12,502 nucleotides of DNA from assembly GCA_903903765.1 (NCBI GenBank), contig CAIVAH010000223.1, positions 1-12,502 on the forward strand, in the 5' to 3' direction. The DNA comes from an uncultured Methylococcaceae bacterium. Lineage in GTDB: Bacteria; Pseudomonadota; Gammaproteobacteria; Methylococcales; Methylomonadaceae. The notes beneath the pieces are model-generated. The model saw only the letters and a program-made list of their open reading frames with translations, searched no databases and was not told the origin of the DNA. This document shows positions 7,146-12,502 of the stretch, piece by piece (the first letter of the stretch is position 1; each line of letters starts with the position of its first letter). Both the position numbers and the translations under genes were made by a program.

Positions 7146-9062
7146 ATGCACTTATTTAAAGTCCTGAACATTGCAACACTTTATTTAACAGCATTCGCCT
7201 TTGCCCGTGCAGAAGAACCTTTAAACTTGCCCGATATTGTAGTTTCTTCATCTGCTACCTACAATGAAACTCAACAAACCACGATTAACACAGAATTTAA
7301 TCGTGAAACCTTAGATGTCCAAAACAAACCCGATTTAAATTCAACTTTAAGAGGCTTAAGCAGCGTAGGTATCAGTCAAGGCACACTAGGCATGGCAACT
7401 AATGTTATTTTACGAGGTGCCAGCGGTGGTTTAGGCTTAATAAATTTTGATGGCGTACCCTTATTTGATAGTTTTACCGGTTTTTTTCAACTCAGTCATT
7501 TCCCCTTAGATTTACTAAATAATGTGAGTGTTTCTAGAGGCTTTAACGGTGAGCAAAACAGTAGTCGGACTTTAGGTGGCTCGATTAACCTGTTCAGTCG
7601 AAAAATATCGGACAACAAAGCCTTTTTACATACCGAAGGCGGAAGTTACGGAACCTTAAGAAATAATCTAGGTGCAGGCACCCATAATAAACTAGGTGAC
7701 TGGTCTTTTGCTGGTGGTCGCTCGGATATCTTTGAAGGTATAAGTCAAGCGAGTCCTGAAAATGGCGGCAATGACCCTAAAAGCTCTCAAATTACTAATG
7801 GCATGCTCAATTGGCAAAAAGACCTTAACAAACTTAGCTTTGATACTTCGCTTTATTTTGTTGAATCTCGAGATGGTTTTGATGGACTTGGGGTCTTACC
7901 TAATCAGACTATCGGTTGGAAATCAGACCCAAATGGCTTAGTGAATCAACAAACTTGGGTGACACAAAACCGCACTAGCTATCAGATTTTCGACCATTGG
8001 GAAACCGCTTTAAAATTTGGCTATACCCAAGATAAACAAACCGGTCGTAGTGGCACTATTCCGCATTGCTGCTCCATGGACTTAACCAGTCAATTATGGC
8101 TGGGCAATTGGCAAAATACCCACCAGTTTGCTATTAATTATCAAGCTAAAGATGCTTTAAAGATTATTTGGGGCATTGATACCCAACATCAACAGGGCGA
8201 TAGCATCGATAATTCTGCAAAAAGCCATACTTTATCAACCCAGTTAATTAGTCCTTTAGCCAGAACCGAACTAATTTTAGGCGATTGGTTGGCCGGAGCC
8301 GAAGTGCGTTATGATCATTACGATTCTTATGGTGATCATGCTGTATTTAATGCCAATATTGGTTGGCAGTTTACTAAAGACATGTTGGTATGGATAAAAG
8401 GTGGTACCGGTTATAGAGCACCCGCTGTTAACGAACTTTTACATCCCTTATTTGGTAATCTCAATCAATTTTTACTACCTGAAACGAATCCTAACTTAAT
8501 TTTAAAACCAGAAAGTAATAGAGGCGGAGAAGTTGGGTGGCGATGGCACATCAATCAAAAATCCGAACTGAGCTTATCGGGTTATGTGCAACACTATCAA
8601 AATCTGATCGTCCTAGAGCAAGACATCAATCAGAGAATTACCAGTATTAATGTTGAACAAGCCCATATTTGGGGCACAGAATTGCAAGCCAAACATCAAT
8701 GGACTCATCAATGGGCCAGCGGCTTAAGTTATTCTTATATGGAAGCCGATAACCCCAAAACGGGTTTAGCGTTACCCGGTCGACCTAAAAACCAAGGCAA
8801 GTTTTGGACGCAATACCAAGTTATTGAGCCCCTAGTCTTAAAGCTTGATTTAACTTACCGTGATGGTTATGCGCTAAATACCAATAATGTGCTTCACACT
8901 CAAGCGGCACCGCGATTAAATGCCAATATTAATTATCAAATCAATCCAAAATTGGCTGTTTATGCACGAGGTGAAAACCTAAATAATGAACGCACCCCCG
9001 ACTTAATTGGCTTTAATTATATGGGCATCGGTATTTATGGTGGCATTAATTTTAATTATTAA
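7146..9062 (+). CDS. TonB-dependent outer-membrane receptor, possible metal or metal-chelate importer
   Basis: This 638-residue outer-membrane protein is expected to take up a ligand using energy from TonB-ExbBD. A signal peptide ends near residue 22 (FAFARA then EEP). A TonB-box-like DIVVS lies at 30-34. The plug domain covers about 42-152, with NVILRGASGG at 86-95, GVPLFD at 103-108 and the plug end RTLGGSINLFSRK. The rest is a beta-barrel: alternating aromatic strands, GTGYRAPAVNELLHP at about 420-433, ENLNNERTPD near the end, and a final aromatic Tyr as in most outer-membrane barrels. HCCSM at 307-311 is an unusual cluster of soft-metal ligands. No good ribosome-binding site precedes the ATG. 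The gene converges with the methanethiol oxidase cluster, whose known enzyme needs copper, so copper or a copper chelate is a guess for the ligand; siderophore or cobalamin uptake cannot be excluded. Confidence 0.9.
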   Translation: MHLFKVLNIATLYLTAFAFARAEEPLNLPDIVVSSSATYNETQQTTINTEFNRETLDVQNKPDLNSTLRGLSSVGISQGTLGMATNVILRGASGGLGLINFDGVPLFDSFTGFFQLSHFPLDLLNNVSVSRGFNGEQNSSRTLGGSINLFSRKISDNKAFLHTEGGSYGTLRNNLGAGTHNKLGDWSFAGGRSDIFEGISQASPENGGNDPKSSQITNGMLNWQKDLNKLSFDTSLYFVESRDGFDGLGVLPNQTIGWKSDPNGLVNQQTWVTQNRTSYQIFDHWETALKFGYTQDKQTGRSGTIPHCCSMDLTSQLWLGNWQNTHQFAINYQAKDALKIIWGIDTQHQQGDSIDNSAKSHTLSTQLISPLARTELILGDWLAGAEVRYDHYDSYGDHAVFNANIGWQFTKDMLVWIKGGTGYRAPAVNELLHPLFGNLNQFLLPETNPNLILKPESNRGGEVGWRWHINQKSELSLSGYVQHYQNLIVLEQDINQRITSINVEQAHIWGTELQAKHQWTHQWASGLSYSYMEADNPKTGLALPGRPKNQGKFWTQYQVIEPLVLKLDLTYRDGYALNTNNVLHTQAAPRLNANINYQINPKLAVYARGENLNNERTPDLIGFNYMGIGIYGGINFNY

Positions 9063-9113
9063 GATACAATAATCATTTAATGACAATATTGACTTATATC
9101 CTATAGAAACAAA

Positions 9114-11000
9114 TTAAGGTATTGCTAATATATCGCCAACAGGTGCCGCAAAGGCATCAGAAACTAAGTCTTTTACATTATTTCCGGTTAGTGCCTTCAA
9201 AAAAACCACTAAATCCGCTTGCTCAGCGTCTGATAAATGCAAGGGCTTAATTAAAGGTGATAGATTTTCGTTAGGAATGCCGCCTTTATTATAAAACGCC
9301 ACCACCTCTGCTAACGTCGCTAAAGCACCGTTATGCATATAGGGTGCAGTCAAAGCGATATTGCGTAGCGTTGGAGTTTTGTAAGACCAACGATCTTTTG
9401 GATTCTGACTAACCTCATAATAGCCTAAGTCATTGGGCTTTTCAGTATTTAAACCAGCTAAGTTTTGTTTCAACACCTCCACAAAAACCCCTGGAGCAAC
9501 TTGTACCTTTTGTTGCCCTGAATCTTTGTGCATGGCCGCTGCATAACCTATACCGGTGTTATGCCGCTTTTGATCAGTAAATAAAGCCGCCGTCTTCTCA
9601 ATAGTATGACAAGTACCGCAGGCCGCTTTGCCAGTAAATAAAGCAAATCCGTGTTTAACTTCTGCACTTACCGCTCGAGATTGTTTAGCGTAATACCATC
9701 GATCAAAAGCCGAATCTGCGGAATTAAGGCTACGCTCATAACTTGCAAGCGCTTGCCCAACGGTTTCCATCGTAGGCTGCTTCTTAAACGCCTCTACAAA
9801 TAACCGATTATAATCAATACTGTGTTTTATTTTATCTAGCACATACCCAATGGAGGGATTCGCCATTTCATTATGTGCTAATAATGGCCCCCAGACTTGT
9901 TGTTCTAAGCTGTTTTCTCGACCATCATGAAATAACAGTTGTGCATAAGCCACATTATAAAGACTCGGACTATTTCTTCGCACACTCCGCCCCTCTATAC
10001 CCAACCCTGTACTCATCTCATTATTACTAAAACCTTGTTCCGGCACATGGCACATTGCACACGAAAAGGTATTATTTAAAGACAAGCGCCGGTCATAAAA
10101 TAGTTTGCGTCCCAAAGCAATTTTGACCGAACTGATAGGATTGTCTTTGGGTTGTGGTAATAAAGGCAAGCCTAATGGTGGGTTACGAACTAGTTTAATC
10201 AGCTCAAACGCCTGACCTTGTCGCTGATTTAAAGCCATTGAATGGGTTTGATAATCAGTGAGCTGATAATTTTGTTTGTTATCACCGGCCTCATATAAGC
10301 CCTCAACTTTAATTTGCTTAGCTTCAACCGATTTTCGATCCCCCATTAATAAGGTTTTAATATCATTAATGACAGTATCCGCATGTAAAAAATCGACACT
10401 GTAAATATTGCGTATATTTTTATCAGTATCAATTAAATATACCCGCAGTAAATGGGCAAAAGTCCCCTTAAACTGACCTTTATCATCCATGATTTTCTGG
10501 ACATTTTGCTGATAACTATTCAGCAGAGGTTGCAAGGTGGCTTCATCTCGCGTGGTCAAAAATTGCCAATCTAAAAGCCCCGTTTTAAAGCCCTCACTGT
10601 ATTGGCGCATCTTATCGGGCGTATCATAGGTAGGATTAAAACTTAAAGTTAACAAACGTAATTTGTCAGCCAACTCTGGTTGCTTCTGCAATTGTTGATT
10701 CATGTTATGTAGCACTTGGGTCGCTAAAGGACAGCCATTGACATCACTACACGTTGCATAAATAAAACTTAATAAGACTATCTTACCCTGCATCAACTCT
10801 TGCAAGCGCTTAGCCTGATTTTCAGTCGTTAATACCTCACCATCTGCCGCATGACTAATGATTGGTAACCGATAACTACCGGGAGTCGGTAAATCAAAAG
10901 GTAATTTAGAATAACCAAGGGCTACGGATTTGAATTCTTGAGCTTGTGTTAAAGAGGTGACCAGCATTAAGAAAAGGCTAAATACATAAGACAATTTCAT
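9114..11000 (-). CDS. Sco/SenC - MauG/cytochrome c peroxidase fusion protein
   Basis: This 628-residue periplasmic protein joins two families. A signal peptide ends near residue 20 (SLTQA then QEF). Residues about 40-220 are a Sco/SenC thioredoxin-fold domain, a copper chaperone, with C84 and C90 in FIYATCSDVNGCPLA and the likely third ligand His183 in GTFAHLLRVYLID. Residues about 270-605 are a di-heme peroxidase domain of the MauG/CcpA family, with heme sites CAMCH (314-318) and CGTCH (461-465). Other blocks are RRNSPSLYNVAY, LFHDGR (357-361, where many relatives have FWDGR), KTPTLRNIALTAPYMHNG, and LAEVVAFYNKGG. The cysteine spacing CX5C differs from the usual CX3C. It starts 43 bases after the methanethiol oxidase gene and is probably co-transcribed; GAGAGG lies 12 bases before the ATG. 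Likely role: copper delivery plus redox maturation of, electron transfer from, or peroxide removal for the oxidase. That role is inferred from neighbours. Confidence 0.92.
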   Translation of the reverse strand: MKLSYVFSLFLMLVTSLTQAQEFKSVALGYSKLPFDLPTPGSYRLPIISHAADGEVLTTENQAKRLQELMQGKIVLLSFIYATCSDVNGCPLATQVLHNMNQQLQKQPELADKLRLLTLSFNPTYDTPDKMRQYSEGFKTGLLDWQFLTTRDEATLQPLLNSYQQNVQKIMDDKGQFKGTFAHLLRVYLIDTDKNIRNIYSVDFLHADTVINDIKTLLMGDRKSVEAKQIKVEGLYEAGDNKQNYQLTDYQTHSMALNQRQGQAFELIKLVRNPPLGLPLLPQPKDNPISSVKIALGRKLFYDRRLSLNNTFSCAMCHVPEQGFSNNEMSTGLGIEGRSVRRNSPSLYNVAYAQLLFHDGRENSLEQQVWGPLLAHNEMANPSIGYVLDKIKHSIDYNRLFVEAFKKQPTMETVGQALASYERSLNSADSAFDRWYYAKQSRAVSAEVKHGFALFTGKAACGTCHTIEKTAALFTDQKRHNTGIGYAAAMHKDSGQQKVQVAPGVFVEVLKQNLAGLNTEKPNDLGYYEVSQNPKDRWSYKTPTLRNIALTAPYMHNGALATLAEVVAFYNKGGIPNENLSPLIKPLHLSDAEQADLVVFLKALTGNNVKDLVSDAFAAPVGDILAIP

Positions 11001-11043
11001 AGTTGCTGATTACCTCTCAATTAGAGACTACTGTGACCAGTGC

Positions 11044-12354
11044 TTAACTTTTTTTGCCATATAAGGAATAAGCACCAAAGCGCATTTGATGCGCTCTTCC
11101 CAACTTCTCTTTTGTAAAATCAATTGAGAATTGCTCGGTCAATTTTGTACCATCCCAACTATAAGATTTAAAGAACTGCTCATTATCAACGCCTTTTTTA
11201 TCCCAGTTAGCCAATAATGACGAAGTGAAATACAATCTTTTTCCGTCCCAACTAGACGACACCATATTAAGTTGAGCGCCAATTTTTTGTTCGAACACTT
11301 GTTTAGGATGAAAGGGATCACTGATATCAAAGCGGCGAGTTTTGCCATCCATAAAGGTGTTTACCCATAAGCTTTTATCATCACTAGAGATAGAAATATC
11401 CACAGGTAAGGGAATTTTGGCTGGTTCACCAATATCGGCAACATCTTTTGCCTGCCATTCATTCTTATCATCTTGATAAATCAACCAAATTTTAGAAGTA
11501 AGAGCAGAACTAGTAAAACAGTAATTATGTTGCTCATCCCATGCACAGCGAATTTCTAAAGGCGCACCGGGCACATCAAATACCTTTTTGGGTTGACGAC
11601 TGCTTAAATCCCATTGCACAACAGTGTTTCCAAAACGCTTCATGGCTTCAGGATCGCCTAACATCTTGCCAAAATACATCATTTAGTTTGACCAACCCGT
11701 AAATGATGAAGTTAGCATCACGTTTTTACGCGGTAACACTCTGACATCATAATTATAACCGTCAGCATAATTACCAGATTTAATGGCACCTTCTAAGTTA
11801 CTATCGGTTGGCAACCAGTAAGTAGCAATATAATCACCTACATTACTGTATTCAACCAATGCAGTTCGACCACCATGATCTTTATTGTTAGACAAAGCCG
11901 TAATAATCATACGTCCAGGTAAGGCATACAAACTATGAGGGCCCACTACACCACCACTTTTTGCTACAAAGTCAGTAATCGTCTTAGTTAAGGTGGGTTT
12001 GGCTGGATCCGTTGCCACATCAAAAATAAATATTTGACTGGTATCTAAACCACCTGCCCATAAAAACTTACGATCATCTGTAAAATCTGAATGGTGCGCC
12101 TCATTACGGCCACCAACAGATAAACTGCCAATCACCTTGCCATATTGAGCTGATTTAGGGTTAACATCAACCGTGACTAATTTGTCTTGTTCGTCACCTA
12201 CACCTTCCGCACCCAAGGTCCAGATGTACACAAAATCTTCTTGTCCAGTAATTTTTGCCATATAAGGCGAAGCGCAAGTTTCGTCCGCATTGGCAGTTAA
12301 GCTGGTCACACTTAATAAAACTGCCGCGCTTAGCATCGTTAGTTTAAAGTTCAT
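11044..12354 (-). pseudogene. mtoX: SBP56-family methanethiol oxidase gene interrupted by one in-frame TAA
   Basis: Bacterial SBP56 (selenium-binding protein) oxidises methanethiol to formaldehyde, sulfide and peroxide in the periplasm and is copper-dependent. Translation from ATG 12354 gives a signal peptide (cleavage near TANA-DET), then CASPYMAKI, GRNEAHHSDF, GVVGPHSLYALPGRM, GYNYDVRVLPRKNVM and TGWSN. A TAA at 11683-11685 then interrupts, and the same frame resumes at once with MMYFGKMLGDPEAMKRFG, PGAPLEIRCAW, FDISDPFHPKQVFEQ, FTSSLLANWDKK and a complete end at GRAHQMRFGAYSLY. No bases are gained or lost, so only one codon is wrong; relatives probably have Tyr here (TAT/TAC to TAA). The start at 12354 is favoured over ATG 12378 by GAGGGG five bases upstream and by the signal peptide. 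Both halves look well conserved, so the stop is recent, an assembly error, read through, or bridged by reinitiation at the TAA-ATG junction. Confidence 0.85.
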
Positions 12355-12414
12355 ATATCCCCTCAAATATAGTGTCATTATTATGTTATTGTCATACCGC
12401 TAAAATCCAACGCA

Positions 12415-12420
12415 ATTATA
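12415..12420 (-). promoter_or_regulatory. Possible -10 box of the methanethiol oxidase operon
   Basis: TATAAT on the minus strand lies about 60 bases before the mtoX start, in the gap after the LysR-type gene. The would-be -35 region is AT-rich and shows no good hexamer. The oxidase could also be read through from the regulator gene upstream. Confidence 0.3.
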
Positions 12421-12431
12421 TAGAATAATTT

Positions 12432-12502
12432 TTATTTTTTATACTTGCTGTTTAAGCTCGCAAAATACTCCACCATAAAATCGACAAAGGTCGTTAACTT
12501 AG
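12432..12502 (-). CDS. LysR-type transcriptional regulator, C-terminal end only
   Basis: The last 22 codons of a gene that continues past the right edge read KLTTFVDFMVEYFASLNSKYKK followed by TAA at 12432-12434. The pattern [KR]...F[VI]DF.VE.FA is the usual end of the effector-binding domain in LysR-type regulators. It points in the same direction as the methanethiol oxidase gene, 77 bases upstream of its start. It may control that operon, although LysR regulators are more often divergent from their targets. With so short a segment the family call is probable, not certain. Confidence 0.6.
   Translation of the reverse strand, partial: KLTTFVDFMVEYFASLNSKYKK

Noticed and set aside
9063..9113. 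Search for a terminator between the converging receptor and Sco-MauG genes
   Set aside because: Only short AT palindromes such as CAATATTG are present, with no G/C-containing stem and T-run.
11683..11685. Recoding of the internal stop as selenocysteine, because SBP56 is called a selenium-binding protein
   Set aside because: The codon is TAA. Selenocysteine uses UGA and pyrrolysine uses UAG. No insertion element is visible after it.
11044..12354. Two separate genes, one for each half of the SBP56 protein
   Set aside because: The halves are in one frame with a single stop codon between them. The second half has no clear ribosome-binding site or signal peptide, so one interrupted gene is simpler.

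Overview
The window reads as chromosomal DNA of an AT-rich gammaproteobacterium. The evidence is a gammaproteobacterial-type NadC, a TonB-dependent outer-membrane receptor, a LysR-type regulator and periplasmic c-type cytochrome chemistry. A methanethiol oxidase cluster together with a GH57/DUF4912 glycogen module would suit a methylotroph or methanotroph of the Methylococcales, but that placement is an inference and not shown by the sequence. No mobile element, CRISPR array, tRNA or rRNA was seen.

Layout. Positions 3-581 (+) are the 3' end of a secreted-type phosphoesterase (acid phosphatase/phospholipase C family). It converges on nadC (660-1493, -) across a perfect hairpin at 605-636. Next is a glycogen module. 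A DUF4912 protein (1723-2406, +) and a GH57 glycogen branching enzyme (2416-4008, +) are nine bases apart, and they converge on glycogen phosphorylase (4083-6602, -). The branching enzyme builds alpha-1,6 branches and the phosphorylase releases glucose-1-phosphate, so storage and mobilisation sit side by side under separate promoters.

The 543-bp gap at 6603-7145 is not empty. On the minus strand, 6752-6877 encodes a short segment that resembles the C-terminus of the adjacent phosphorylase (W..M.-I...NSG-R/K-FST, then YN..V..L.P). It is probably the relic of a second phosphorylase gene, or a small gene derived from one. An AGGAGG ribosome-binding site, a run of eight A and nested inverted repeats lie in or next to it. 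A 10-bp dyad at 7087-7115 lies just downstream of a TATAAT box, in front of the next gene.

The right third carries a TonB-dependent receptor (7146-9062, +) converging on a methanethiol-oxidation cluster read on the minus strand. The cluster starts with an SBP56/methanethiol oxidase gene (12354-11044) interrupted by one in-frame TAA. It is followed by a gene fusing a Sco/SenC copper-chaperone domain to a MauG/cytochrome c peroxidase di-heme domain (11000-9114). The last bases (12432-12502) are the C-terminal end of a LysR-type regulator. Known methanethiol oxidase is copper-dependent, periplasmic and encoded beside separate Sco and MauG genes. The fusion therefore ties the two maturation functions together, and the receptor next door is a possible metal importer. 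The main points for a second look are the ochre codon in the oxidase, the Sco-MauG fusion and the phosphorylase-tail relic.
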